Assembly (NCBI GenBank): GCA_002691145.1
Contig: NZHE01000011.1
Span: 1-38,170, forward strand
Direction of reading: 5' to 3'
Source of the DNA: Rickettsiales bacterium
GTDB taxonomy: Bacteria; Pseudomonadota; Alphaproteobacteria; Methylaequorales; Methylaequoraceae
Length of the DNA stretch: 38,170 bases
Part shown: one piece after another, positions 1-6,256 of the stretch
How the letters are laid out: the number at the start of each line of letters is the position of its first letter
Position numbering within the stretch: position 1 is the stretch's first letter
Translations under genes and position numbers: made by a program
Notes under the pieces: model-generated
What the model was told of the DNA's origin: nothing
Databases searched by the model: none
The model's input: the letters and a program-made list of their open reading frames with translations, nothing else

Positions 1-109
1 TGACATCATACTGGTCATAAACTTCCACAAGGCTGAATCCCCTGTTCTTGGAATTGTCATCCTTGTAGTCACCTCGCTCGTCGATGTATCTCCAATCTAC
101 CCTTACCAT
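1..109 (-). CDS. hypothetical protein, 5' part only
   Basis: The reading frame opens with ATG at 109-107 and runs off the left edge of the window, leaving 36 codons (begins MVRVDWRYIDERGDY). The start overlaps the stop of the gene at 109-660 in a TAATG arrangement, so it is the next member of the same minus-strand operon. The visible part is hydrophilic and charged, and I do not recognise it. Existence of the gene is supported by the overlap and open frame only. Confidence 0.6.
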   Translation of the reverse strand, partial: MVRVDWRYIDERGDYKDDNSKNRGFSLVEVYDQYDV

Positions 110-660
110 TATGCCACCTTCTTTCTTTTCGCTGATTCATCCATCATTTCTAAATGTCTCTTCAAGATATCGATGTGTTCAAGTATCGCATATCTCTCTA
201 AAGGCTTGAACTCCTTGTCAAACACTTCTTTGCCATCTTCTGTGTATCTGCTTTCAACATAGAACCAACTCAACTTAGGTTTACCTAGGAAATTCTTCTC
301 TCCTGCATCTTTCATTAGATAGACATATTGTTCTCCAGAGTTGAAACCATTTTCAATGTAATCTGCTTCGTCCTTGTAGACTTTGTATCCACAGCCTTTC
401 TCTCCTCGGTCTCGGCCGTAATAGCAATTCTGTACCTCATACATCGGATTGGATCTGTCGTCGAAGTCTATCTGATCTCCAACGATGTAATGCCATTTGG
501 ATGAGTCACCCAATTTGATCGCTTCAGTGACCTTCTTTGAGTCCTCCCAATGTTCACAAAGGTTATAGCCAAGTCCCCCTGGATAACCGTCCCAATGTTG
601 GTATGATGCTATGATCCTACCGCTCTTCTGCTTTATTCCTATTCTTGCTCTAGTGGCCAT
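109..660 (-). CDS. hypothetical phage protein (ATRARIG...HWDGYP family)
   Basis: This 183-residue soluble protein opens MATRARIGIKQKSGRI and carries the signature SYQHWDGYPGGLG near residues 19-31. I recall similar N-termini in many T4-like phage proteins of unknown function. Several Cys and aromatic residues lie in the middle (CYYGRDRGEKGCGY) and the C-terminus is basic. It is translationally coupled on both sides, with ATG at 660 touching the upstream stop and TAATG into the gene at 1-109. No catalytic motif is visible. It probably belongs to the early host-takeover set, judged only from its operon. Confidence 0.8.
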   Translation of the reverse strand: MATRARIGIKQKSGRIIASYQHWDGYPGGLGYNLCEHWEDSKKVTEAIKLGDSSKWHYIVGDQIDFDDRSNPMYEVQNCYYGRDRGEKGCGYKVYKDEADYIENGFNSGEQYVYLMKDAGEKNFLGKPKLSWFYVESRYTEDGKEVFDKEFKPLERYAILEHIDILKRHLEMMDESAKRKKVA

Positions 661-956
661 TATTTTCCTCCCGTCGCCTTGTTAAAGTTTCTATTGATTA
701 AATGTTGGTCCCTAGCATCTGCGACCACAAAAGATTCTTTGCCTTCTGCTTTTTCACTCTTGCTTGGTTCCTCCCAAATTAAGGGATCACGGATGGCCTT
801 CCACCCGTGTATCTCTAAGACCTTAGCCATGTTCTCAACGGCTTCAAGTCTGTTTGTTCTTGTCGGAAAACTATCGTCCGACAAGTCCAATTTGATCTTA
901 TTGAATAAGTCCATCAATTGATCAATTTCTTTTTTGTCTAAATGTGTTCTTGACAT
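660..956 (-). CDS. hypothetical protein, 98 aa
   Basis: A small, charged, soluble protein (MSRTHLDKKEIDQLMDLF...) with a helical N-terminal half and a Lys/Glu-rich C-terminal tail. Stop-start overlaps join it to both neighbours in the minus-strand operon. I recognise no domain. A shorter open frame exists on the opposite strand but lacks any operon context. Confidence 0.75.
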   Translation of the reverse strand: MSRTHLDKKEIDQLMDLFNKIKLDLSDDSFPTRTNRLEAVENMAKVLEIHGWKAIRDPLIWEEPSKSEKAEGKESFVVADARDQHLINRNFNKATGGK

Positions 957-1339
957 TAGTCTGCCCTACTTTCTGAATATACGGTTAAACCGTATTTTTT
1001 TAATTCTTTAGCAAAGGCATCACAGGCAACTTCTTTGATATCCATTGACTGAGTATGTCTAAATTGATGGTCTTGTGGCATTATATCATAATAAGATATT
1101 CTGTATCCGCCTCTATAACCATTGTCACCAATATCTGCTTTCTTCATAAAAGAAATGAACTTGCCTCTCGCTGGATGTATTGAAACATTCGCGAAACCGC
1201 AATACATTGGCTCTTCTTTGTCTTTCATATAATCATCAACAGCCTCAACAGCCTTTTTTCTTGCATTAAGGAATTGGTCTGCTGGATGAATGCCTTCTGC
1301 ATTGAACTTCAAAAGGTCTTTGTTTTCACTTGTTTTCAT
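956..1339 (-). CDS. hypothetical protein, 127 aa, first gene of operon
   Basis: A soluble protein with a C-terminal segment CDAFAKELKKYGLTVY. The frame has two possible starts, ATG at 1357 and ATG at 1339. I choose 1339 because AAGGAG at 1349-1354 lies 9 bases upstream of it; choosing 1357 would put that Shine-Dalgarno inside the gene. The gene at 2843-3133 has almost the same leader (AAGGAG, then A-rich, then TTGATATG). It is the first gene after the promoter at 1367-1394 and leads the group 1339 to 1. I do not recognise the family; the central part (RGGYRISYYDI) looks like beta strands. Confidence 0.75.
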   Translation of the reverse strand: MKTSENKDLLKFNAEGIHPADQFLNARKKAVEAVDDYMKDKEEPMYCGFANVSIHPARGKFISFMKKADIGDNGYRGGYRISYYDIMPQDHQFRHTQSMDIKEVACDAFAKELKKYGLTVYSESRAD

Positions 1340-1366
1340 ATCAACTATCTCCTTCATTTATTCTTT

Positions 1367-1394
1367 ATAATAACATGGATGGTAATACCGTCAA
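1367..1394 (-). promoter_or_regulatory. host-type early promoter (TTGACG-16-TATTAT, extended -10)
   Basis: On the minus strand, TTGACG (1394-1389), a 16-bp spacer ending ATGT, and TATTAT (1372-1367). It feeds the genes at 1339-1. The upstream flank reads ACCAGG, as at the promoters at 4057-4084 and 32524-32551. Confidence 0.75.
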
Positions 1395-1400
1395 CCTGGT

Positions 1401-1428
1401 AAAAAGTCGCATAATCATTGACTTTTTT
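1401..1428. terminator. bidirectional intrinsic terminator, copy 1
   Basis: Stem AAAAAGTC (1401-1408) pairs with GACTTTTT (1420-1427) around an 11-base loop, with an A-run on one side and a T-run on the other, so it can act in both directions. It sits between the stop of the gene at 1432 and the early promoter at 1367-1394. The same stem and loop recur, inverted, at 4132-4159. Confidence 0.75.
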
Positions 1429-1431
1429 AAC

Positions 1432-1686
1432 CTATCTTTCATAGATTGCGAACCTATCTGCGAATTTTCTGTGGCAAAAAGCGGATGGCCTTCTATATCC
1501 ACCCCATGACTTTCCACGATACTTTTTTCTAATACGAACTACCTTTGCCAGTCTACTCGCCATTTGGTGATTGTACCAATCATTTGGAATATCCTTTGCA
1601 AAGGCCGATTCGTTATAAGGAGCCTTATATTGATCTAGCCAACCTTGTAAATCTTTAGGCAGGCAGAATTTTAATAGTCTATCCAT
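1432..1686 (-). CDS. hypothetical protein, 84 aa
   Basis: A small basic protein (MDRLLKFCLPKDLQGWLDQY...) with a Lys/Arg-rich C-terminal half (RIRKKYRGKSWGGYRRP). It is the last gene of the minus-strand group that starts at 3133 and is followed by the hairpin at 1401-1428. Its ATG overlaps the stop of the gene at 1686-1928. No domain recognised. Confidence 0.75.
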   Translation of the reverse strand: MDRLLKFCLPKDLQGWLDQYKAPYNESAFAKDIPNDWYNHQMASRLAKVVRIRKKYRGKSWGGYRRPSAFCHRKFADRFAIYER

Positions 1687-1928
1687 TATTTTCCGTAATC
1701 ACTATTCAAAAAATGTCCTAGGTGATCGGGTGTTCTACCTGGCATTTTTGTATGACCTAGATAATTGTATCCTTCGTTGACAACCTTTGGAACTCCTCGA
1801 CCTGTGTCGACCACCCAACCCATTGGGCCTATCATCACAGCCTTGCCTTTACAGGTCTGGCCTTGCTCGTTCTCATACCAAACCTTGTCACCTTTTTGTA
1901 TTTCGTCAAACAATTCGTCTTCCCACAT
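1686..1928 (-). CDS. hypothetical small protein, SH3/KOW-like barrel possible
   Basis: An 80-residue soluble protein. The segment KGDKVWYENEQGQTCKGKAVMIGPMGWVV has the alternating strand/turn pattern of small SH3-like or KOW-type beta barrels; this is a fold impression, not a family match. It is coupled at both ends by overlapping start and stop codons. Confidence 0.75.
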   Translation of the reverse strand: MWEDELFDEIQKGDKVWYENEQGQTCKGKAVMIGPMGWVVDTGRGVPKVVNEGYNYLGHTKMPGRTPDHLGHFLNSDYGK

Positions 1929-2212
1929 TACATTTCTCCCCTATCAAATGATTTCTGCATATGGTTTGCTCTCTCCTGTTGGTACTCGTCATCAAACTGA
2001 TCCAAGATACCTAAGTCTGCGACCTTGTAGGTAATCCATTCACATGGATCTCCATCTCTGGCCTTCATTACACCATATGGCATCTCACCCGAGTCTGCAT
2101 AATAATCAAATAGATCGTCATACACCTGCGAACCAACTTCTATGTCGTCTAGGTCGATCACGCCATTTCTTTCTAATATTTCTTTCACTTCTTTGTATTC
2201 GATATCAATCAT
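1928..2212 (-). CDS. hypothetical acidic protein, 94 aa
   Basis: A strongly acidic protein (MIDIEYKEVKEILERNGVIDLDDIEVG...) with many Asp/Glu and no membrane segment. Its ATG overlaps the end of the Api92-like gene by 4 bases (ATGA type). Small acidic early phage proteins often bind host nucleic-acid-binding proteins, but nothing here shows a partner. Confidence 0.75.
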   Translation of the reverse strand: MIDIEYKEVKEILERNGVIDLDDIEVGSQVYDDLFDYYADSGEMPYGVMKARDGDPCEWITYKVADLGILDQFDDEYQQERANHMQKSFDRGEM

Positions 2213-2850
2213 GATATTTCCTCTCCTATGTTCATTGCCTGTCCTTTTACATACTCGTGGACATCTTCTTTTTCGGCTTCTTGTTCTGCTTCGTACTCCG
2301 CCATTGACTCAGTGATTCCAAAGTAATCATCTAGAGTAGAACCAACGCCGTCGTTCCAAAAGTCATCGTCTGATTTGTAATTGCTTGGTTGATAACAATC
2401 ATCTTGACCGTTATCCCATTCGCCCATGAAGTCACAGCCACCTTCGTAGTACCATGCCTTCAAAGAGCAATCTGAATTGTTTGTTAAGAATTGATCATAA
2501 GCATTAATTGGTGGTGCCCAGGCACTATCAAATCCGAATGTAATTGTGGATTCACCTTCGTTGTTCTCCGAATGATATTGCCTATCAACTCCATAGAATT
2601 CACAAACCTCCCACTTGGTTCCCCAATTTTCTACTCTCCAATCATACCAACAATCAAAACCATCAATCATCGGCTGTGGCTTATCTGCTGATGAACTAGG
2701 TGATGTGGTACCTTCTAATTCTTTAGGCATTGGATTAAAAAATTGTAGAAGACCATTCTTGTTATCTTCTTCTTTTGTGATCTTCTCGATCTTATCTATC
2801 ACGGAATTTGGCCCCGTGATAGAGATATTGTTATTACACCAATTAGGCAT
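2209..2850 (-). CDS. Api92-like phage protein (MPNWC... family)
   Basis: A 213-residue protein beginning MPNWCNNNISITG, the hallmark start of the Api92-like (DUF1281/ferredoxin-fold) phage proteins. Later motifs fit the family: ENWGTKWEV near residue 82 and FGFDSAWAPPINAY near residue 111. The function of the family is unknown. The C-terminal third is very acidic (EYEAEQEAEKEDVHEY). The start is ATG at 2850, preceded by AAGGAG; the codon before it is TTG. It overlaps the upstream gene by 8 bases. The family match is from memory of its sequence signature. Confidence 0.8.
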   Translation of the reverse strand: MPNWCNNNISITGPNSVIDKIEKITKEEDNKNGLLQFFNPMPKELEGTTSPSSSADKPQPMIDGFDCWYDWRVENWGTKWEVCEFYGVDRQYHSENNEGESTITFGFDSAWAPPINAYDQFLTNNSDCSLKAWYYEGGCDFMGEWDNGQDDCYQPSNYKSDDDFWNDGVGSTLDDYFGITESMAEYEAEQEAEKEDVHEYVKGQAMNIGEEIS

Positions 2851-3133
2851 CAACTTTCTCCTTAATTAATGTTAAGTGAGATCCAGGTACATTCCATCTT
2901 TGACCTGTCGTAGTTCTAACCAAAATATATTTGATTTTAACTTTTTCAATCACACCCTTTAAGATAGCATTATGTCTACCTGTAAAAGATACCGCATCAC
3001 CAATCTTGAATGATTGGGCGTCTCTAAAATGTAATTGATTTCTTCTTAACTTGATTGCCGTGACAACTGAGTTAAGTTCTTCTGAATCCATCTGCTGGAT
3101 TGCTTCTATTGTTTTTTTTAGTCTATTTGTCAT
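2843..3133 (-). CDS. hypothetical KOW/SH3-like small protein
   Basis: A 96-residue protein with a helical N-terminus (RLKKTIEAIQQMDSEELNSVV) followed by a beta-rich segment FKIGDAVSFTGRHNAILKGVIEKV, typical of KOW or SH3-like barrels found in many small phage proteins. The ATG at 3133 has AAGGAG at 3149-3144. It is the first gene after the promoter at 3159-3186 and leads the group 3133 to 1432. Confidence 0.78.
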   Translation of the reverse strand: MTNRLKKTIEAIQQMDSEELNSVVTAIKLRRNQLHFRDAQSFKIGDAVSFTGRHNAILKGVIEKVKIKYILVRTTTGQRWNVPGSHLTLIKEKVDA

Positions 3134-3158
3134 ATCAACTATTCTCCTTTATTATTTC

Positions 3159-3186
3159 ATTGTAATGCAATTACCAAATCCGTCAA
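3159..3186 (-). promoter_or_regulatory. host-type early promoter (TTGACG-16-TACAAT)
   Basis: On the minus strand, TTGACG (3186-3181), a 16-bp spacer, and TACAAT (3164-3159). A short leader with AAGGAG leads to ATG at 3133. The upstream bases ACCGG resemble the ACCAGG of the other early promoters. Confidence 0.7.
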
Positions 3187-3217
3187 CCGGTAATTTAACT
3201 CCATTAAATGGAAGTTT

Positions 3218-3457
3218 TTAGTCATCTTCTAGAATTAATCCTTCATCTTCCAATGCTTTTTTCACCGTATCCCTTGGCGATTGACAATGGACATAGAAGA
3301 CAGCACCATTGAATTCTTCGCCATCAACATCTGCATTGATACCTTGACTCTTCAATGCGAACTTGATCGACGGTACGATGCTTCTATCTTGATCTAGGTC
3401 AAAGTCTCCTAGGTCACTTACCGCGAAAGTATGTTTTCTATTTTCTACTATTGTCAT
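3218..3457 (-). CDS. hypothetical acidic protein, 79 aa
   Basis: A small acidic protein (MTIVENRKHTFAVSDLGDFDLDQ...) ending ALEDEGLILEDD. Its ATG overlaps the TGA of the preceding gene (ATGA). It ends the short operon 4051-3218. No domain is recognised; the alternating pattern suggests a small alpha/beta fold. Confidence 0.75.
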   Translation of the reverse strand: MTIVENRKHTFAVSDLGDFDLDQDRSIVPSIKFALKSQGINADVDGEEFNGAVFYVHCQSPRDTVKKALEDEGLILEDD

Positions 3458-3666
3458 TTAAGACCTCCAATCTTGTAAATTTCATCTTTGATAATTTGGT
3501 ATCCTTCTTCATGTGCCGATGCTCCCCAAGTGCCTTCTTCAGTTTTTATCACAGCCTTGTCTATCAACACCGCTCCTTTATAAACCGTCCTAGCATCCAA
3601 AGGCAGATCTCCTACTGCCACTTGCACCAACATCACTACACCGCCTAAAAAACTTTCTATGCTCAT
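3454..3666 (-). CDS. hypothetical protein, 70 aa
   Basis: The start is placed at ATG 3666 (MSIESFLGGVVMLVQVAVGD...), which overlaps the TGA of the small membrane gene at 3663-3788 as ATGA. A longer version from TTG at 3753 would run through that small gene in another frame and lose the overlap. The N-terminal 20 residues are hydrophobic; the rest is soluble with KTEEGTWGASAHEEGYQII. Function unknown. Confidence 0.65.
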   Translation of the reverse strand: MSIESFLGGVVMLVQVAVGDLPLDARTVYKGAVLIDKAVIKTEEGTWGASAHEEGYQIIKDEIYKIGGLK

Positions 3667-3788
3667 CTTGTTATTATTGGTCCGAACATTATTAAAAGCA
3701 ACATGGCAGGTACCACAATTGATAACGGCCAAAACTCTAACAACTGGATCCAATCCTTTCTTTTCATTTTATATTTTTTCTTGTTCAT
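3663..3788 (-). CDS. small single-pass membrane protein, 41 aa
   Basis: ATG at 3788 overlaps the TGA of the gene at 3785-4051 (ATGA), and its own TGA overlaps the ATG at 3666 in the same way. The product begins MNKKKYKMKRKDWIQ and continues with a hydrophobic helix (LSIVVPAMLLLIMFG) ending ITR. Basic N-terminus plus one helix predicts an inner-membrane peptide with the N-terminus inside. Coupling on both sides is the main evidence. Role unknown. Confidence 0.65.
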   Translation of the reverse strand: MNKKKYKMKRKDWIQLLEFWPLSIVVPAMLLLIMFGPIITR

Positions 3789-4051
3789 ACAAATTTACTT
3801 TCCAAATGACCGATATGCAATTGGCACCATTCTTCTATTTCGTCTGCCATGCTTTTATATTGGTCGTATCTGTGTCCATGTTCTTCACATTCTTTTTTGA
3901 AAGCATGGGCAAATGATCTTGGTGACATCAAAGCATCGTCTCCATTCCATTCACATACTCCTTCTGTGAAATGACCTCTTTCATATCTTTCAATGAACTT
4001 GTCATAGATCTCTTCTATGCTTAATTTTTTAATAATCACCGTTTCCATCAT
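3785..4051 (-). CDS. hypothetical protein, 88 aa, first gene of early operon
   Basis: A soluble protein (METVIIKKLSIEEIYDKFIERYERGHF...) with His/Cys residues in the C-terminal half (ECEEHGHRYDQY, WCQLHIGHLES) that could bind a metal; this is only a suggestion. Two ATGs are adjacent at 4051 and 4048. The promoter -10 box ends only 5 bases upstream of ATG 4051, so the transcript should begin at or next to the start codon, with no Shine-Dalgarno. Confidence 0.75.
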   Translation of the reverse strand: MMETVIIKKLSIEEIYDKFIERYERGHFTEGVCEWNGDDALMSPRSFAHAFKKECEEHGHRYDQYKSMADEIEEWCQLHIGHLESKFV

Positions 4052-4056
4052 ATTTC

Positions 4057-4084
4057 AGTATAACATGGATCAGGATACGGTCAA
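4057..4084 (-). promoter_or_regulatory. host-type early promoter (TTGACC-16-TATACT, extended -10)
   Basis: On the minus strand, TTGACC (4084-4079), a 16-bp spacer ending CCATGT, and TATACT (4062-4057). It looks like a duplicate of the promoter at 1367-1394: both share the ACCAGG flank and an ATCCATGTTA block next to the -10. Confidence 0.75.
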
Positions 4085-4131
4085 CCTGGTAAAATTGGTT
4101 TGGAAATTTTGGTATATATAAAGCCGAACAG

Positions 4132-4159
4132 AAAAGTCAATGATTATGCGACTTTTTTT
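4132..4159. terminator. bidirectional intrinsic terminator, copy 2 (inverted)
   Basis: AAAAGTC (4132-4138) pairs with GACTTTT (4150-4156) around the loop AATGATTATGC, then a T-run. This is the exact inverse of the hairpin at 1401-1428, loop included. On the minus strand it lies downstream of the gene at 4202-4708. Confidence 0.75.
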
Positions 4160-4201
4160 ACCGACTATATCTTGTGTTGATCTTGTTTGGTGATACTATA
4201 T

Positions 4202-4708
4202 CTATCTTGACTTAGATTTCAAGAATCCACCACCTGATTTTTGAAGTTTCCTGGTTCCACCACCCTTACGGCCTGATGACTTCTGTTTCAACTGGACATT
4301 TTTTAATCTTCGTGATACTGGTCTTGATCTTTTTGTGATTGCGAGTTTCTTACCTGCAATTTTGGCCTTGGCCTGTCTTTTCTTTTTTATCTTTGCGCCT
4401 TTGACTGGATCTCGTTTGGCGAAACAGGTAGAAGGTTTGGCCACGATACGACCTTTCCTAGGCCCCGAGGTGCATCTAAATCCTTTTGTCAACCCCTTGC
4501 CGGGATTTCTTCTCAAAATTTGGCTGACCCCTTCCGCGATGGCCGAATGGTCTTCTTGCTCTAAAATATGGCCATCTATCATTTCTGGCACTAGATCTTG
4601 CGATACTAGATCTTGTGTCGAGCCGGCCTTTTGACCACTATATGTAGTGCCACAAGATGTAGTATCTTGTAATTTTTTTGGCACTAGGATGAATTCTTTG
4701 ATCTTCAT
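4202..4708 (-). CDS. basic late phage protein with CTSGPRKGR motif
   Basis: 168 residues: an ordinary N-terminal part (MKIKEFILVPKKLQDTTS...), then FRCTSGPRKGRIVAKPSTC around residues 78-96, then a Lys/Arg/Gly-rich tail (KKKRQAKAKIAGKK, GRKGGGTRKLQKSGGG). The tail should bind nucleic acid. The CTSGPRKGR...C motif resembles small proteins I have seen in T4-like phages of unknown function. A perfect late box TATAAATA lies 5 bases before the ATG. The short repeat QDLVSQDLV comes from a tandem DNA repeat at about 4590-4618. It may be a DNA-associated virion protein; that is inference. Confidence 0.75.
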   Translation of the reverse strand: MKIKEFILVPKKLQDTTSCGTTYSGQKAGSTQDLVSQDLVPEMIDGHILEQEDHSAIAEGVSQILRRNPGKGLTKGFRCTSGPRKGRIVAKPSTCFAKRDPVKGAKIKKKRQAKAKIAGKKLAITKRSRPVSRRLKNVQLKQKSSGRKGGGTRKLQKSGGGFLKSKSR

Positions 4709-4713
4709 ACCAA

Positions 4714-4721
4714 TATTTATA
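4714..4721 (-). promoter_or_regulatory. T4-type late promoter TATAAATA
   Basis: A perfect TATAAATA on the minus strand, 5 bases upstream of the ATG at 4708. With T4 spacing, transcription would start at the A of ATG. Confidence 0.8.
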
Positions 4722-4736
4722 ACTCTTGTGGCCCAT

Positions 4737-4805
4737 ACCTAAAGTCTAGATCTAAACATCTAATACCTAAAGCACCTTATAACCTAAAACCTAATGTATC
4801 TAAAG
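4737..4805. repeat. degenerate AYCTAAA repeat tract
   Basis: About eight degenerate copies of AYCTAAA/AYCTAAT follow each other within 69 bp (for example ACCTAAAG at 4737, ATCTAAAC, ATCTAAT, ACCTAAAG, ACCTAAA, ACCTAATG, ATCTAAAG at 4798). No gene covers the stretch. It lies between divergent late genes. It could be an iteron-like binding array, but nothing proves this. Confidence 0.5.
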
Positions 4806-4816
4806 CATTTTTAGTT

Positions 4817-4846
4817 AATAAACACGCAGGTTGAGTGTTATTTTTG
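4817..4846 (+). terminator. hairpin with T-run, possible terminator
   Basis: AATAAACAC (4817-4825) pairs with GTGTTATT (4835-4842) with one bulged A, followed by TTTT. It lies just upstream of the late box at 4882 and may insulate that gene from leftward or rightward transcription. Confidence 0.45.
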
Positions 4847-4881
4847 CATGATCAACTTTACACATAGACTTGCTCATTGAT

Positions 4882-4887
4882 TAAATA
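4882..4887 (+). promoter_or_regulatory. late promoter box TTAAATA
   Basis: TAAATA preceded by AT, 7 bases upstream of ATG 4895. An earlier ATG at 4890 is followed at once by CGA TGA and cannot encode a protein. Confidence 0.65.
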
Positions 4888-4894
4888 CTATGCG

Positions 4895-5140
4895 ATGAAA
4901 ATTTTTGAAGTCTACAACACAGATGAAAACATAGGCCCTGCACCCAAAGGTGTCTGTAGCAGGCCAGCATCTGATCTACCTGCTTCTTGGATTAGTTCTT
5001 GCAAGTCGCAAGGCAAAAGAAAAAGAACAGGAAACAGACAAGAAAAAATACATGGTAAGACTCAGAGAGTCGCAGGCAAGAAGGTCAAGGGCAAGAAGTA
5101 CGGTGGACCATTGCCAGATTATTCCGCAAAAAGAAATTAA
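4895..5140 (+). CDS. small basic late protein
   Basis: 81 residues: MKIFEVYNTDENIGPAPKG, then a two-cysteine segment (GVCSRPASDLPASWISSCKS, residues 19-38), then a very basic region (QGKRKRTGNRQEK, GKKVKGKKYGG). It has the same plan as the gene at 4202-4708: a short MKI start, a Cys-x(n)-Cys block and a basic tail. The two may be distant paralogues, which is inference. The start is chosen from the late box 7 bases upstream. A nucleic-acid-binding virion or packaging role is possible. Confidence 0.7.
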   Translation: MKIFEVYNTDENIGPAPKGVCSRPASDLPASWISSCKSQGKRKRTGNRQEKIHGKTQRVAGKKVKGKKYGGPLPDYSAKRN

Positions 5141-5149
5141 ACCAATCCT

Positions 5150-5171
5150 AATAGCGAGCCAATAGCGAGCC
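5150..5171. repeat. tandem 11-bp repeat
   Basis: AATAGCGAGCC occurs twice without a gap (5150-5160, 5161-5171), immediately before the late box at 5174. It is probably a small slippage duplication. Confidence 0.6.
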
Positions 5172-5173
5172 AT

Positions 5174-5179
5174 TAAATA
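5174..5179 (+). promoter_or_regulatory. late promoter box TTAAATA
   Basis: TAAATA 8 bases upstream of ATG 5188, preceded by the tandem repeat at 5150-5171. Confidence 0.65.
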
Positions 5180-5187
5180 CTGCTATA

Positions 5188-6207
5188 ATGATATTCAATA
5201 GCAACAACGAGTATGGTAAACTTAGATCGGTTGTGATAGGTAGAGCCGCTAATGCCAATTGGCCAACAGACGATCCAAACTTCACACGTTATTGGAAGTA
5301 CGCCTGCTACACAAAAGACGTAAAATTTCCTTACAAGTTTGACAATGAAATAATAGAGCACGTTGACGAGATGATCTGCGACATCATTGACACCCTGAAT
5401 GAATTAGATATAGAAGTTGTCAGACCTAGGATAGAGAACTGGACGAATGGAGTTGCGACACATCAATATGTGACCACAGGAATGAATACCCTCGCCATGA
5501 GAGAAAACTTGATCAGTATTGGCAACAAGGTAATCGAATGTCCTCACATCTTCAGAGCGAAACACTGGGAAGGTTCGATAGCATATCAACCCATTAAAAA
5601 ATACGTACAGGCAAATGGTGGTGTGTACATAACTGCTCCACGAATCGATCTAGTACAAGGCACAATGACTCATGACACAAAGAAAAACGAGTTAGTTTGT
5701 AGAAATGAAGATCCTATATTCAGTGGCTGTGACATATTAAAATTTGGAAAAACTATTTTATATTTCACAAGTTGTAAATCAAATATGCTTGGTGCAGAAT
5801 GGTTGCAAGGAGTTTTGGGCGATGAGTTCAAAGTGGTGCCCACTAATAGATTTTATTTTTATGAAGGACTCAATAACAACATCCTGCCATTAGATGACAG
5901 CACTTTGCTTGTCAATGCTGACAGGATAGGCGCAGAAGCAATACCTAAAGAATTAAAAGATTACAGAAAAATCATGGTGTCTGATATCAAGGATACCAAG
6001 TGTTTTAAACACGCATATGGTTCAAAGTATCAGAATTTCCAAATACTATCATTAGATCCTGTTACCAAGATAGTGGACACAGGACAACCACAACTGTCAA
6101 AATTGCTGACGGCGTACGGGTTTGAAGTGATAGAGAAGAACTTACCTCACACGCAGACTTTTGGATTTGGTTATCACAGTTTGGTAACTGATCTTGTGAG
6201 AGACTAG
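5188..6207 (+). CDS. amidinotransferase-fold protein, catalytic residues not conserved
   Basis: 339 residues resembling glycine/inosamine-phosphate amidinotransferases of the GME superfamily. Start EYGKLRSVVIGRA matches the family's first strand, SGCDILKFGKTILYFTSCKSNMLGAEWL (about residues 179-206) matches the block with the catalytic Asp, and the end GFGYHSLVTDLVRD matches the family's GGGFHC end. By eye alignment the catalytic Cys after that His is Ser, and the catalytic His block (usually MHIDTT) reads EGLNNNIL. It may therefore be a binding protein or have altered chemistry. The late box at 5174 and the terminator at 6215-6244 frame it as a single-gene late unit. Confidence 0.78.
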   Translation: MIFNSNNEYGKLRSVVIGRAANANWPTDDPNFTRYWKYACYTKDVKFPYKFDNEIIEHVDEMICDIIDTLNELDIEVVRPRIENWTNGVATHQYVTTGMNTLAMRENLISIGNKVIECPHIFRAKHWEGSIAYQPIKKYVQANGGVYITAPRIDLVQGTMTHDTKKNELVCRNEDPIFSGCDILKFGKTILYFTSCKSNMLGAEWLQGVLGDEFKVVPTNRFYFYEGLNNNILPLDDSTLLVNADRIGAEAIPKELKDYRKIMVSDIKDTKCFKHAYGSKYQNFQILSLDPVTKIVDTGQPQLSKLLTAYGFEVIEKNLPHTQTFGFGYHSLVTDLVRD

Positions 6208-6214
6208 CCACAAA

Positions 6215-6244
6215 AAAAGGGCGATGGATTAGCACCGCCCTTTT
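6215..6244. terminator. strong bidirectional terminator
   Basis: AAAAGGGCGATG (6215-6226) pairs with CACCGCCCTTTT (6233-6244) with one mismatch, around the loop GATTAG, with A-run and T-run flanks. It lies between the convergent genes ending at 6207 (plus) and 6257 (minus). Confidence 0.9.
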
Positions 6245-6256
6245 AAAATTGCTTAA

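Noticed and set aside
3454-3753. Longer form of the gene at 3454 starting with TTG at 3753
   Set aside because: It would overlap the coupled 41-residue membrane gene in another frame for most of its extra length; ATG 3666 has the ATGA overlap typical of the operon.
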